Assembly (NCBI RefSeq): GCF_003172955.1
Contig: NZ_QGKR01000216.1
Coordinates: forward strand, 1 to 38,120
Source: Micromonospora acroterricola
GTDB taxonomy: Bacteria; Actinomycetota; Actinomycetes; Mycobacteriales; Micromonosporaceae
Direction of reading: 5' to 3'
DNA length: 38,120 nucleotides
The position numbers and the translations under genes are program-made. Below are positions 23,797-33,777 of the stretch, piece after piece (position 1 is the stretch's first letter; the number at the start of each line of letters is the position of its first letter). Below the pieces are notes generated by a model that saw only the letters and a program-made list of their open reading frames with translations, was not told the origin of the DNA and searched no databases.

Positions 23797-24743
23797 CAGG
23801 CCCGCTGCTTCAACACATGCGCCTCGAACCACTCCACGGTCGCCCGCAGCCCGTCCACCCGGGGAGTTGGCACCACGTCAGGAAAGAGTGAGCGGAGCAC
23901 CCTGTTGTCGGCCTCGGAGTGCCGGACGTCCCCGGTGCGGGGTGCCACGTGGCGCCGCTGGATCGGGCGGCCGATGATCTGCTCCAACTCCGACACCACG
24001 GTGAGCAACTCCGCGCGGGCGCCGAAGGCGAGGTTGACCGGCTGAGGGTGGGACACCGAACGCTGTACCGCGTCGAGGAGCACGGCGCAGACCGTCTCGA
24101 CGTAGGTGAAGTCGCGCGACTGCCGGCCGTCCCCGTGAAGTTCGATGGGCTCACCGCGCAACGCCGCGTCAACGAAGCGCGGAACGACAGCCGCGTAGCC
24201 GTGATCGTGCCGCTGGGCTGGGCCGTACACGTTGAAGAACCGGAAGGCGAGGGTCGACAGCCCGAAGGACGCCTGGTATGCCAGCGCGTAGGCCTCGGTG
24301 GCGAGTTTGCTCACCGCGTACGGACTGAGCGGGCGGGTCCAGGCCAGCTCGGTCTTGGGGAGCGCCGGGTTGGCGCCGTAGACCGACGAGGAGGAGGCGA
24401 CGACGACGTGGCCCACGCCGTGCCGGCGAGCGGCCTCCAGCACCCGCAGCGTGCCGGTCGCGTTGGCGTGGTGTGAGGCGATCGGATCGCGCAGCGAGCG
24501 CGGCACGCTCGGCAGCGCCGCCAGGTGCACCACGGCATCCCGGTTGGTCATCGCCCGGTCCAGCGCATCGTCGTCGAGCATCGAGCCGGGAATCGTGTCC
24601 ACGTCGAGGCCGTCGAGGTTGCTCATCCGGCCCGTCACCAGATCGTCCAGGATCCGGATGTCGCTGACGGCGTGGTGCACGGTCGCGGCACGGGCGAGAT
24701 TGGAGCCGATGAATCCGGCACCGCCGGTGATGAGTAGTCGCAT
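23796..24743 (-). CDS. NAD-dependent sugar epimerase (GalE/WbpP-like SDR)
   Basis: A 315-residue extended SDR enzyme. It shows GGAGFIGSN at residues 7-15 (NAD binding), VHLAALPSVPRSL, SSSSVYG at 117-123 and the catalytic pair Y142/K146 in PYAVSK. RFFNVYGP and HGDGRQSRDFTYVE follow in the substrate region. The motif set is close to UDP-GlcNAc 4-epimerases such as WbpP as well as UDP-glucose 4-epimerases; I cannot separate them here. In this locus it probably supplies a galacto-configured UDP-sugar for the repeat unit. ATG start with AAGGCGG about six bases upstream. First gene of an operon with flippase 2 and an acetyltransferase. Confidence 0.92.
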   Translation of the reverse strand: MRLLITGGAGFIGSNLARAATVHHAVSDIRILDDLVTGRMSNLDGLDVDTIPGSMLDDDALDRAMTNRDAVVHLAALPSVPRSLRDPIASHHANATGTLRVLEAARRHGVGHVVVASSSSVYGANPALPKTELAWTRPLSPYAVSKLATEAYALAYQASFGLSTLAFRFFNVYGPAQRHDHGYAAVVPRFVDAALRGEPIELHGDGRQSRDFTYVETVCAVLLDAVQRSVSHPQPVNLAFGARAELLTVVSELEQIIGRPIQRRHVAPRTGDVRHSEADNRVLRSLFPDVVPTPRVDGLRATVEWFEAHVLKQRA

Positions 24744-24812
24744 GTCGTACCGCCTTCACGCCCCGTCAATTGTCATCCGGTCCAACGACCTTCCCCAACG
24801 ACTGTCACGCTT

Positions 24813-24830
24813 CGTCATTGCACGATGACG
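24813..24830. promoter_or_regulatory. Hairpin between epimerase and acetyltransferase genes
   Basis: CGTCAT (24813-24818) and ATGACG (24825-24830) form a six-base stem with a TGCACG loop in the 129-base gap upstream of the epimerase operon and downstream of the acetyltransferase stop. It may be a weak terminator or an operator. Confidence 0.3.
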
Positions 24831-24872
24831 CGTCGGAGGCCTGACCTCGACCGCCGTGCCGGATGCGACCCG

Positions 24873-25553
24873 TCAGCCACGAACGGCCGAGGCTGGCATC
24901 GGCCGCGCCTCGGGCCTGGGGAGGTCCGACAGCGCCGCCAGCTCCGCCGTGGTCAGTCGCTGCTCCGGCGGGTAGAGCTGCTGTTCGTGCTCGATGATCG
25001 TTTCCACCGGCCAGCGCAGCCGGATCACCCGGGCCGGATTGCCGGCGGCAACCCCGTACGGCGGCACGGAACGGGTCACCACGGCGCCTGCCCCGATCAC
25101 CGCGCCCCGACCGATCGTCACTCCGTGCAGGATGACGGCACGGGTGCCCACCCACACGTCGTCGCCGATCGTGACCCCCCGGTCGAGGGCCCCGTCCGAG
25201 GGACTCTTCTCGACCGCGATCATCGGTGTGCCGACCCGGTCGATCCGGTGATTGCCGCCCCGGATGGTGACCTCGGGCCCGAACATGACGTTGTCGCCGA
25301 TCCGGATCCGGGATCGAGCGGCCATGATGACCGGACGGTGACCCAGGTCGACGTTGCGGCCGACCTCGATGGTCTCGTAGGTGTAGACGCCGTCCGGGTC
25401 GAAGGTGAAGTTGTCCCCTCGGGCGGCGAACCGGCCGGCGCAGGCCATGCCACGGATGGCCCTGCGGGCCCGCCTGCCGCTGCTCCAGAGGAGATCCAGG
25501 ATGCGGGCGACCCCGGCAATCACAGGTCCGGGGCGGTGTGCCGACACGCGCAT
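24873..25553 (-). CDS. Hexapeptide-repeat acetyltransferase (left-handed beta-helix)
   Basis: A 226-residue LbH acetyltransferase. A basic 45-residue N-terminal stretch is followed by hexapeptide coils: EVGRNVDLGHRPVIMA, IRIGDNVMFGPEVTIRGGNH (with the catalytic histidine), VTIGDDVWVGTRAVILHGV and AVIGAGAVV, ending in VAAGNPARVIRLRW. Probable sugar O-acetyltransferase for the same polysaccharide. The ATG at 25553 overlaps the stop of a 20-codon upstream frame by one base (TGATG), which supports this start although no binding site stands directly before it. The frame is open for 42 more codons upstream, but those residues do not resemble the family. Confidence 0.87.
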   Translation of the reverse strand: MRVSAHRPGPVIAGVARILDLLWSSGRRARRAIRGMACAGRFAARGDNFTFDPDGVYTYETIEVGRNVDLGHRPVIMAARSRIRIGDNVMFGPEVTIRGGNHRIDRVGTPMIAVEKSPSDGALDRGVTIGDDVWVGTRAVILHGVTIGRGAVIGAGAVVTRSVPPYGVAAGNPARVIRLRWPVETIIEHEQQLYPPEQRLTTAELAALSDLPRPEARPMPASAVRG

Positions 25554-25615
25554 CAGGCTCTGCACCGCCCGGCAACTGCCCCGCTCTGCTGGGCCACGCT
25601 GCGGATCTGACGCAT
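25553..25615 (-). CDS. Possible 20-residue leader peptide coupled to the acetyltransferase
   Basis: A tiny frame, MRQIRSVAQQSGAVAGRCRA, starts at ATG 25615 with AGGA eight bases upstream and ends in a TGATG junction with the acetyltransferase start. The binding site and the one-base overlap suggest it is translated to deliver ribosomes to the acetyltransferase. I recognise no attenuation codons and no known leader family. It could be chance. Confidence 0.35.
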   Translation of the reverse strand: MRQIRSVAQQSGAVAGRCRA

Positions 25616-25978
25616 CGAAACGTTCCTCTCGCCTGGCTCCGTCGCCCCCGCGACGAACACGGGTGAGCGTACGCGGCATTTGCCGGCTTGATTGAGGAAT
25701 GGGTGTTTCCTGTCAGCAGGTACGTCGGCACTGTGGACAGGACGCAGCGCGACCAGCCGGGCGAGGCCGACCTCGGCCACGACGCGGCGGCGGACCGGAT
25801 CGGCCGCACCACGGTCGACAGTGCCGCCGGCGGTCGGAAAGAGTTCGGGCTCGAATGGCCTCGCCTCGGCGGCCCGCGACGGTCTGGTCGCCCGCTCACC
25901 GACCGGCGGTCCCCGGACCGCCGGCGCACGTTCGGTGTACTCCGGGCGCGGCTGCCACCGATGTGGTGAGCTGTACGG
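25616..25978. other. Intergenic stretch with no supported gene
   Basis: About 360 bases between the divergent acetyltransferase leader and the NAD kinase gene. I see no gene, no strong inverted repeat and no consensus promoter pair. A TACGCT hexamer on the minus strand near 25671 is one weak -10 candidate for the acetyltransferase. Confidence 0.4.
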
Positions 25979-26899
25979 GTGTCGGGTCTGGGTCTGGTGC
26001 TGCACCCCACCCGGGATGTCTCCGAGGTGGTCGGGATCATCGAGCGGTGGGCCACGCGCCACCACAAGTCGTTGATGGTGCGCGCGGAGGACAAGCACCG
26101 CGTGCCGGCCAGCGTCGCACCCGTTCCGGCCGACCAGGTGGCCGTCCTCGCCGACGCTCTGATCAGCATCGGTGGTGACGGCACCATGCTGGGCGCGCTG
26201 CGCTCGGCCGTCCTCGACCCGAAGCCGGTGCTCGGCGTGCACCTGGGCCGCCTCGGCTTCCTGGTCGAGGTCGAGCCGCCGGAGCTGCCCGACGCGCTGA
26301 GCCGGTTGCTGTCGCACGACTTCACCATCGAGTCGCACGCCTGCCTGGCCTGCGACGTGTGCGGCGACGACGTCGTGGCGTTCAACGACATCGCGCTGGT
26401 CCGCCAGCCCGGCTCCGGCTTCGTCACCGCCACCCTCGCGGTGGACGACCAGCAGTACGGCTACTACCGCGCCGACGCGGTGGTGGTCAGTACGCCGACC
26501 GGCTCCACGGCGTACAGCTACGCCGCCGGCGGCCCGCTGGTCTCACCGGCAGCGGACGCGGTGGTGATAACGCCGTCGGCGCCGATGGCCGGCATCTCCC
26601 GGTCGGTGGTGCTCTCGCCGGACGAGAAGATCCGGCTGGAGCTGGAGCCCAACTCGTCGGCGGTCGTGGTGGAGATGGACGGGTTGGTGTTCCGCGACGC
26701 GGCGACCGAGGGGACCGTCGACATCAGCTACCGCCGCAACGCCGGCCTGGTGGTGCGCTTCGACCCGCAGCGCTACCAGGAACGCAACCAGCTGAAGATG
26801 AGCCTGCTCGACCTGCCGTTCCTGCCCGACCAGCTCAGCGAGCTGCTCCCCGACGAGCTGCGGCGGCAGAGCCAGCGGGAGTTGCCGCCGCGCTGCTGA
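25979..26899 (+). CDS. nadK: NAD kinase
   Basis: Phosphorylates NAD+ to NADP+ with ATP or polyphosphate in the cytosol. The 306-residue protein has GGDGT at 65-69 (catalytic Asp), HLGRLGFL, FNDIALVR, the TPTGSTAY nucleotide-binding motif and SYAAGGPLVSP, all diagnostic. The length is normal. The GTG at 25979 has a weak GGTGAG eight bases upstream and gives the N-terminus LGLVLHPTRDVSEV, which fits an actinobacterial NadK paralogue. It stands alone between the polysaccharide locus and the glycogen genes, ahead of a strong terminator. Confidence 0.95.
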   Translation: MSGLGLVLHPTRDVSEVVGIIERWATRHHKSLMVRAEDKHRVPASVAPVPADQVAVLADALISIGGDGTMLGALRSAVLDPKPVLGVHLGRLGFLVEVEPPELPDALSRLLSHDFTIESHACLACDVCGDDVVAFNDIALVRQPGSGFVTATLAVDDQQYGYYRADAVVVSTPTGSTAYSYAAGGPLVSPAADAVVITPSAPMAGISRSVVLSPDEKIRLELEPNSSAVVVEMDGLVFRDAATEGTVDISYRRNAGLVVRFDPQRYQERNQLKMSLLDLPFLPDQLSELLPDELRRQSQRELPPRC

Positions 26900-26902
26900 C
26901 CG

Positions 26903-26935
26903 GGCGCCGCCCACCCGGGTCGGGTGGGCGGCGTC
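26903..26935. terminator. Bidirectional terminator between nadK and pgm
   Basis: GCCGCCCACCCG (26906-26917) pairs perfectly with CGGGTGGGCGGC (26921-26932) around a GGT loop, and three more pairs extend the stem to 26903/26935. It lies four bases after the nadK stop and 14 bases after the convergent pgm stop, so it can serve both. Confidence 0.85.
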
Positions 26936-26948
26936 GGACGTGCCGCGC

Positions 26949-28592
<1,644 letters not shown>

Positions 28593-28639
28593 GGGGGTCT
28601 ACCTCCTCGGTACTGCGTCGGACGACGGAAGGGCCGGTG

Positions 28640-29872
28640 TCACGGCTCGACCTTCTGGCCCTTGCCGATCACCACGATGCCGTTGTCGGAGACGGTGTAG
28701 CGCTGCCGGTCCTTCTCCAGGTCGACGCCGATCTCGGCGCCCTCCGGGACGAACACGTTCTTGTCCAGGATGGCGCGCCGGATCACCGCGTGCCGGCCGA
28801 TCTCCACACCCTCCATCAGCACCGAGCCCTCGACGTGCGCCCAGGAGTGCACCCGCACCTTCGGCGAGACGATCGAGTTCTCCACCAGCGAGCCGGAGAT
28901 CACCACGCCCGGGGAGACCATCGAGCCGACCGCCCGGCCGACCCGCTCGCCCCACTGGTGCACGAACTTCGCCGGCGGCCACGGCGGCTGCTCCGTGTAG
29001 ATCGGCCAGTCGAAGTTGTACATGTTGAACACCGGGTGCACGTTGATCAGATCCATGTGCGCGTCGTAGAACGAGTCGAGCGTCCCCACGTCACGCCAGT
29101 AGCCCCGGTCGCGGTCGGTGCTGCCGGGCACCTCGTTGTCGCGGAAGTCGTAGACGTTCGCCTCGCCTCGCTCGACGAGCATCGGGATGATGCTGCCGCC
29201 CATGTCGTGCTTGCTGGTCTTGTCCTCCGCGTCGCGCTCGACGGCCTCGCAGAGCGCGCGGGTGGTGAAGACGTAGTTGCCCATCGAGGCGTAGATCTCG
29301 TCCGGCGCGTCGGGCAGGCCGACCGCGTCGGTGGGCTTCTCCCGGAACGCCCGGATGCGCCGGCCGTCCTCGCCGACCTCGATGACGCCGAACTGGTCGG
29401 CCATCGACAGCGGCTGGCGGATGCCGGCGACGGTCACCGCGGCGCCGGAGGCGATGTGGTCCTCCACCATCTGCCGCGGGTCCATCCGGTAGATGTGGTC
29501 GGCGCCGAAGACGATCACGTAGTCGGGCTGCTCGTCGTTGATCAGGTTGAAGCTCTGGTAGATGGCGTCGGCGGAGCCGGCGAACCACCAGGGGCCGCGT
29601 CGCTGCTGAGCGGGCACCGGCGTGACGTAGTTGCCGAGCAGCGTGGACATCCGCCAGGTCTTGGTGATGTGCCGGTCGAGGGAGTGGGACTTGTACTGGG
29701 TCAGCACGACGATCTTGAGATAGCCGGCGTTGGCCAGGTTGGAGAGGACGAAGTCGACCATGCGGTACATCCCGCCGAACGGGACGGCCGGCTTGGCCCG
29801 GTCCGTGGTGAGTGGCATCAGGCGCTTGCCCTCCCCACCCGCCAGGACGATCGCGAGCACCTTGGCAGCCAT
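28640..29872 (-). CDS. glgC: Glucose-1-phosphate adenylyltransferase
   Basis: Makes ADP-glucose from glucose-1-phosphate and ATP, the committed step of bacterial glycogen synthesis. The 410-residue protein has [14 protein letters not shown] at the N-terminus, [41 protein letters not shown] and [11 protein letters not shown], then a C-terminal beta-helix. The length is normal. No ribosome binding site is present. On the minus strand a TAGCGT hexamer (29884-29879) ends six bases before the ATG, so the mRNA is probably leaderless. It is divergent from the ADP-glucose-using enzyme at 29943 across only 70 bases. Confidence 0.97.
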   Translation of the reverse strand: MAAKVLAIVLAGGEGKRLMPLTTDRAKPAVPFGGMYRMVDFVLSNLANAGYLKIVVLTQYKSHSLDRHITKTWRMSTLLGNYVTPVPAQQRRGPWWFAGSADAIYQSFNLINDEQPDYVIVFGADHIYRMDPRQMVEDHIASGAAVTVAGIRQPLSMADQFGVIEVGEDGRRIRAFREKPTDAVGLPDAPDEIYASMGNYVFTTRALCEAVERDAEDKTSKHDMGGSIIPMLVERGEANVYDFRDNEVPGSTDRDRGYWRDVGTLDSFYDAHMDLINVHPVFNMYNFDWPIYTEQPPWPPAKFVHQWGERVGRAVGSMVSPGVVISGSLVENSIVSPKVRVHSWAHVEGSVLMEGVEIGRHAVIRRAILDKNVFVPEGAEIGVDLEKDRQRYTVSDNGIVVIGKGQKVEP

Positions 29873-29942
29873 GCCACGACGCTATCCACCCTCGTCCCAC
29901 TTCACCACTCGTACGGGGACACTTCTGCACTAGGGTGCGCAC
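29873..29942. promoter_or_regulatory. Divergent leaderless promoters of glgC and glgM
   Basis: Minus strand: TAGCGT at 29884-29879 ends six bases before the glgC ATG. Plus strand: TAGGGT at 29931-29936 ends six bases before the glgM ATG. Both fit the TANNNT -10 pattern of actinobacterial housekeeping promoters, with transcription starting on or next to the start codon. Neither gene has a binding site, and no clear -35 is visible. Whatever controls this 70-base region would set ADP-glucose supply and use together. Confidence 0.55.
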
Positions 29943-31160
29943 ATGACCGACTCCTCCCCGGCCACCGCATCCCTGCGCGTCGATCTGCTGACCCGCGAGT
30001 ACCCGCCGGAGGTCTACGGCGGCGCCGGCGTGCACGTCGAGTACCTGGCCCGGGAGCTGCGCCGCCTGACCGACGTGCGGGTGCACTGCTTCGGCCTGCC
30101 GCGCACCGAGCCGGGCGTCACCGCGTACGCCGAACCGCCCGGCCTGACCGGCGCGAACGCCGCGCTGCGCACGATGGGCGTGGACCTGGAGATGGCCGCC
30201 GGCACCGCCGGCACCGACGTGGTGCACAGCCACACCTGGTACGCCAACCTGGCCGGGCACACCGCGAAGCTGCTGCACGGGGTGCCGCACGTGCTGACCG
30301 CGCACAGCCTGGAGCCGCTGCGGCCGTGGAAGGCCGAGCAGCTCGGCGGCGGCTACGTGCTCTCCTCGTGGTGCGAGCGCACGGCGGTGGAGTCCGCCGA
30401 CGCGGTGATCGCCGTCAGCGACGGGATGCGCCGGGACGTGCTGGCCGCGTACCCGCAGGTCGACCCGGACCGGGTGCGGGTGGTCTACAACGGCATCGAC
30501 ACCGCCCAGTACGCGCCGGACCACGGCACCGACGTGCTGGACCGGTTGGGCATCGACCCGGCCCGCCCCAGCGTGGTGTACGTGGGAAGGATCACCCGGC
30601 AGAAGGGCCTGCCCTACCTGCTGCGCGCGGCCCGGGAGCTACCGGCGGACACCCAGCTCGTGCTGCTCGCCGGCGCGCCGGACACCGCCGAGATCGCCGC
30701 CGAGGTGGAGGAGTTGGCCGCCGAGCTGCGCGCCAACCGTTCCGGGGTGGTCTGGGTGGCCGAGATGCTGCCCAAGCCCGAGGTGATCCAGGTGCTCACC
30801 CACGCCACCGTCTTCGTCTGCCCGTCGGTGTACGAGCCGATGGGCATCGTCAACCTGGAGGCGATGGCCTGCGAGACGGCGGTGGTGGCGACCGCCACCG
30901 GCGGCATCCCGGAGGTGGTGGCCGACGGCGAGACGGGCCTGCTGGTCCCGATCGAGCAGGCCACCGACGGGTCGGGGACCCCGTTGGAGCCGGAGAGGTT
31001 CGTCGCCGACCTGGCGGCGGCGATCAACACGCTGCTCGCCGACCCGGCGCGCACCACGCGGTTCGGCCAGGCCGGCCGGAAACGCGCCGTGGAGCACTTC
31101 TCCTGGGACGCCGTCGCCCGGCAGACGCTCGACGTGTACCGCTCGGTCGGCGCGGCCTGA
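29943..31160 (+). CDS. glgM: ADP-glucose-dependent GlgM/GlgA (maltose-1-phosphate or glycogen synthase)
   Basis: A 405-residue GT4/GT5-like glucosyltransferase of the actinobacterial GlgA/GlgM group. The N-terminus has LTREYPPEVYGGAGVHVEYL; later come VVYNGIDTAQYAP, VYVGRITRQKGLPYLLRA and the donor motif SVYEPMGIVNLEAMAC with Glu298 and Glu306. In mycobacteria this family uses ADP-glucose and glucose-1-phosphate to make maltose-1-phosphate for GlgE, and also elongates glucan. The presence of glgE downstream supports the same use here; older annotations call it glycogen synthase. The start has no binding site and probably leads a leaderless mRNA. A small acidic protein follows after 14 bases in the same operon. 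Confidence 0.92.
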   Translation: MTDSSPATASLRVDLLTREYPPEVYGGAGVHVEYLARELRRLTDVRVHCFGLPRTEPGVTAYAEPPGLTGANAALRTMGVDLEMAAGTAGTDVVHSHTWYANLAGHTAKLLHGVPHVLTAHSLEPLRPWKAEQLGGGYVLSSWCERTAVESADAVIAVSDGMRRDVLAAYPQVDPDRVRVVYNGIDTAQYAPDHGTDVLDRLGIDPARPSVVYVGRITRQKGLPYLLRAARELPADTQLVLLAGAPDTAEIAAEVEELAAELRANRSGVVWVAEMLPKPEVIQVLTHATVFVCPSVYEPMGIVNLEAMACETAVVATATGGIPEVVADGETGLLVPIEQATDGSGTPLEPERFVADLAAAINTLLADPARTTRFGQAGRKRAVEHFSWDAVARQTLDVYRSVGAA

Positions 31161-31174
31161 GGAGGACGGGCGTC

Positions 31175-31696
31175 ATGCGGTACGACGAACTCGAAGCGGC
31201 GATCCTCCAGTTGGTCGTCGCGGCGGGTGAGGACGAGCTGCGCGTCTTCGGCCTCGAGACGGTCACCCGGCTGGTCCGGGGGGAACTGCTCGACACCGTC
31301 GCGGACGACGAGCTGGACGAGGACGGGTGGGCGGCGCTGACCATCGCCCGCGAGAACGTCCGGACGGCCGGCGCGACGGAGCTACGCGCCCAGCTGGTGC
31401 GGATCGACGCGGGCATCCGTGCGGACGACGACCTGGATCAGGGGCTCCTGATCGTCATCAACGCGCTCGAACACTGGACCACCTACCTGGAGGAGGACCG
31501 GCGCGGGGAGATCTACGAGCTCGCCATCCGCTCCGTCGAAGAGGTCGACTTCCAGGTCACGGCCGACCTCGACGACGTCCTCGGCACCCCGGAGATGGCC
31601 GCCGAGTACGCCCGGATCAGGCGTCTGCTCACCGCCGGAGGACGCCAACCTCAGATCGCCGTTCCAGGCGGAGATGTGAGCAACGACGTCGCCTGA
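31175..31696 (+). CDS. Small acidic protein in the glgM operon
   Basis: A 173-residue, strongly acidic and mostly helical protein that I cannot assign. It reads MRYDELEAAILQLVVAAGED at the N-terminus, has many Asp/Glu-rich turns (TVADDELDEDGW, IDAGIRADDDLDQG), and no membrane segment, cysteine cluster or signal peptide. The ATG has GGAGG at 31161-31165, nine bases upstream, and the gene starts 14 bases after glgM, so both are co-transcribed. By position it may modify or bind a glycogen enzyme, but nothing in the sequence shows this. Confidence 0.8.
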   Translation: MRYDELEAAILQLVVAAGEDELRVFGLETVTRLVRGELLDTVADDELDEDGWAALTIARENVRTAGATELRAQLVRIDAGIRADDDLDQGLLIVINALEHWTTYLEEDRRGEIYELAIRSVEEVDFQVTADLDDVLGTPEMAAEYARIRRLLTAGGRQPQIAVPGGDVSNDVA

Positions 31697-32009
31697 GCGG
31701 GACGACCACCACGCCCGTTTCGGGGCGCGCCGGCCGCGGTGCGGATGAGGTCGATGGTGACCCCGGCAGCACCACTCGGGTCATCCATCCACCTTCGGTT
31801 TCACGTCGAGGCTCACCGCTGACTCGCCCCAACCCTGGGCCTCGATGTTGAGGTGTGCCACCTTCTGCTATCGACGGTGCGGCAGGCGCCGAGTGGAGCA
31901 GCACCTCCGCCCCGGCCAGCGCCGCCACCCGGTCCAAACTGGTCGCGTCGACGAGCCCTTTGGCAACGGAGCCAGCGAAAGAGTCGTACACCTGTTCTAT
32001 TCTCTGGTG
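31697..32009. other. Intergenic stretch with a possible terminator
   Basis: About 310 bases between the acidic-protein gene and the HNH gene. GATGGTGACCC (31753-31763) and GGGTCATCCATC (31778-31789) pair over 11 bases with one bulge and probably terminate the glgM operon. A minus-strand frame around 31861-31985 has coding-like third positions (LVDATSLDRVAALAGAEVLL) but no start or family match. A TATTCT hexamer at 31998-32003 belongs to the next gene. Confidence 0.45.
31753..31789 (+). terminator. Probable terminator of the glgM operon
   Basis: Stem GATGGTGACCC/GGGTCATCCATC with one bulged base and a 14-base loop, 57 bases after the stop codon of the acidic-protein gene. No T-run. Confidence 0.45.
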
Positions 32010-33260
32010 GTGATCGATGCGTTGGAGCACGCGGAGGCCGCAGTGGCGGCCTGCTTCGACACGGCCGCCTGGGCCGCGAGCGAGCACGATCTCGTGGCGG
32101 CGCTGGATGCCACGCACCGCCTCGAACAACGCCTGGCAGCGGTCAAGCTGAGCCTCGTACGCGAGCTGGACGGTCGAGGCACCGCGACCGCGCAGGGCGC
32201 GTCCTCGACGGCGGTGTGGCTGCGTGACCGGTTGCGACTCGGGGTCGGCGCCGCCCGCCGTCTGGTCGAGCTGGCCGCGACGCTCGACGCCGCCCCGGCC
32301 GGGTTGCGGGACGCGTTGACCGGTGGTTCGGTCGACCTGGAGCAGGTCCGGGTCATCGCGGAGACGGTCGAGGCCGTCCACGCCACCGCCGGCGCGGAGG
32401 CCGCCGACAAGGCCGTCGGTGTCCTCGTCGACTGGGCGGCGCAGTTCGACGCCGTCCTGCTGCGAAGGCTCGGCACCCGGATCCTCGACCACGTCGCCCC
32501 GGAGGCCGCCGACGCCGCCGCGGAGGCGGCGCTGCGGGCACAGGAGTCGCGGGCTGCCCGCGACCGGCACGTCACCGTCAGCGAGCAGCCCGACGGTCGG
32601 CTGCGCCTCTCCGGCATCCTCGATGCCGAGGCCGCGGCCCTGCTCCGCACCGCCATCGACCCGCTGGCCACGCCTACCGGCCCCGACGACAGCCGCACCC
32701 CGGGCCAGCGCCGCCACGACGCCGTCGCCGACGTGTGCCGGCTCGCCCTTCGCACCGGTGAGCTACCCGAAAACGGCGGCGACCTCGCCCAGATCGTCGT
32801 CACCACCGCCTACGACGGGTTGACGCGGCAGTTGGGCTCCGGTGCCCTCGACATCGGTCTGCAGCTCACCCCCGAGGCCGTGCGTCGGCTCGCCTGCGAC
32901 GCCGCCGTCCTGCCGGCCGTTCTCGACAGCTCCGGCCAACCACTCGACGTCGGCCGGCAACGCCGCCTCATCACCGGACCGCTCCGACGCGCCCTCGTGC
33001 TGCGCGACCGTGGCTGCGCGTTCCCCGGCTGCGACCGCCCACCGCGTTGGTGCGACGCCCACCACATCCGGCATTGGTCCGACGGCGGTGACACCAGCCT
33101 GTCCAACGCGGTGCTGCTCTGCGGCCACCACCACCGCCACATCCACCACGGCGAGTGGGTCGTGCAGCTCGGCGTGGACGGCCACCCCGAGTTTCGCCCA
33201 CCCGCCTGGCTCGACCCCGACCAACTCCCCCGCCGCAACCACTACCACCGACGCAGATAG
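32010..33260 (+). CDS. DUF222 protein with C-terminal HNH endonuclease domain (13E12-repeat type)
   Basis: About 416 residues. The N-terminal three quarters are the helical DUF222 domain (IDALEHAEAAVAACFD, STAVWLRDRLRLGVGAARRLVELA). The last part is an HNH nuclease: GCAFPGCDRPPRWCDAHHI with paired cysteines and histidines, then SNAVLLCGHHHRHIHHGEW. Such proteins are very frequent and often multicopy in actinobacteria; several are thought to be mobile or repeat-associated, and their role is unproven. I place the start at the GTG at 32010, six bases after a TATTCT hexamer, giving the usual short family N-terminus; a frame open from 31845 adds 55 unlike residues. It separates glgM from glgE-glgB. 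Confidence 0.88.
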   Translation: MIDALEHAEAAVAACFDTAAWAASEHDLVAALDATHRLEQRLAAVKLSLVRELDGRGTATAQGASSTAVWLRDRLRLGVGAARRLVELAATLDAAPAGLRDALTGGSVDLEQVRVIAETVEAVHATAGAEAADKAVGVLVDWAAQFDAVLLRRLGTRILDHVAPEAADAAAEAALRAQESRAARDRHVTVSEQPDGRLRLSGILDAEAAALLRTAIDPLATPTGPDDSRTPGQRRHDAVADVCRLALRTGELPENGGDLAQIVVTTAYDGLTRQLGSGALDIGLQLTPEAVRRLACDAAVLPAVLDSSGQPLDVGRQRRLITGPLRRALVLRDRGCAFPGCDRPPRWCDAHHIRHWSDGGDTSLSNAVLLCGHHHRHIHHGEWVVQLGVDGHPEFRPPAWLDPDQLPRRNHYHRRR

Positions 33261-33613
33261 CCAACCATGACAACGATCCGCAACGGTGACCCGGCGTGGC
33301 CGAAGCCAGGTGGCGCGCTCAGGCACGGCCAGCAGCATCAGGCGGCAGACGTCAGGTGACGTGGAGGGTGGCGGCGGGCTCGCCAGGCCGGGCGGGGCGG
33401 CGGCCGACCGCATCACCCAGCCCACCCGATCGCTTCGAGCGGTGCCGCCACCTGGCGCGGTAGCCACCGCCACACGCCCCAGCGACGAGCCGTTCATGCC
33501 TGACGGTCGCCTGGCTCAGTGCCACCGTGGCGACGACAGCCACCTGCGGGGTCATTCGTGGTGAGCGCGACGGCCATGGCACGGTCGGCGGCCAACCAGA
33601 CCAGCTCGCCCCG

Positions 33614-33714
33614 CCAAGATCCGCGCAACGTCGGGGAACTGCTGCGTCGCGGCTTGTCGAGGCAGCAATTTCCCTGAAAGTGCGCGACCCTTGACACGAG
33701 TACGTGGATCTTGG
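33614..33714. repeat. Nested imperfect palindromic element, about 100 bp
   Basis: The outer arms CCAAGATCCGCGCA (from 33614) and TACGTGGATCTTGG (to 33714) match as reverse complements at 12 of 14 positions. Inside them GGGGAACTGCTGC (from about 33633) and GCAGCAATTTCCC (to about 33673) pair at 11 of 13. The whole could fold into one long structure like a small non-autonomous element or an intergenic repeat. The words CCAAGATC and GATCTTGGA also occur in the palindrome at 180-232. No flanking target duplication is obvious. Confidence 0.5.
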
Positions 33715-33777
33715 ATCGCGGCGCCGGGGCGGAGAGGGACAGACGTGCTTGGCCGCGCGCGAACGGATCTCGCGCAG

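Noticed and set aside
28637..31174. Plus-strand open frame running over glgC and glgM and joining the acidic-protein frame
   Set aside because: Only the part from 31175 has a ribosome binding site and protein-like sequence; the rest is a shadow of glgC (antisense) and glgM.
31861..31985. Minus-strand gene remnant upstream of the HNH gene
   Set aside because: Third positions look coding over about 40 codons, but there is no start, no family match, and the signal may be chance in GC-rich DNA.
31845..32009. N-terminal extension of the DUF222/HNH protein
   Set aside because: The 55 extra residues are Arg/Cys-rich and unlike the family, and the start has no binding site, while 32010 follows a -10 hexamer.
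33691..33696. TTGACA as the -35 of a glgE promoter
   Set aside because: No TANNNT hexamer lies at 16-18 bases behind it, and it is part of the palindromic element; it is also about 95 bases from the start.
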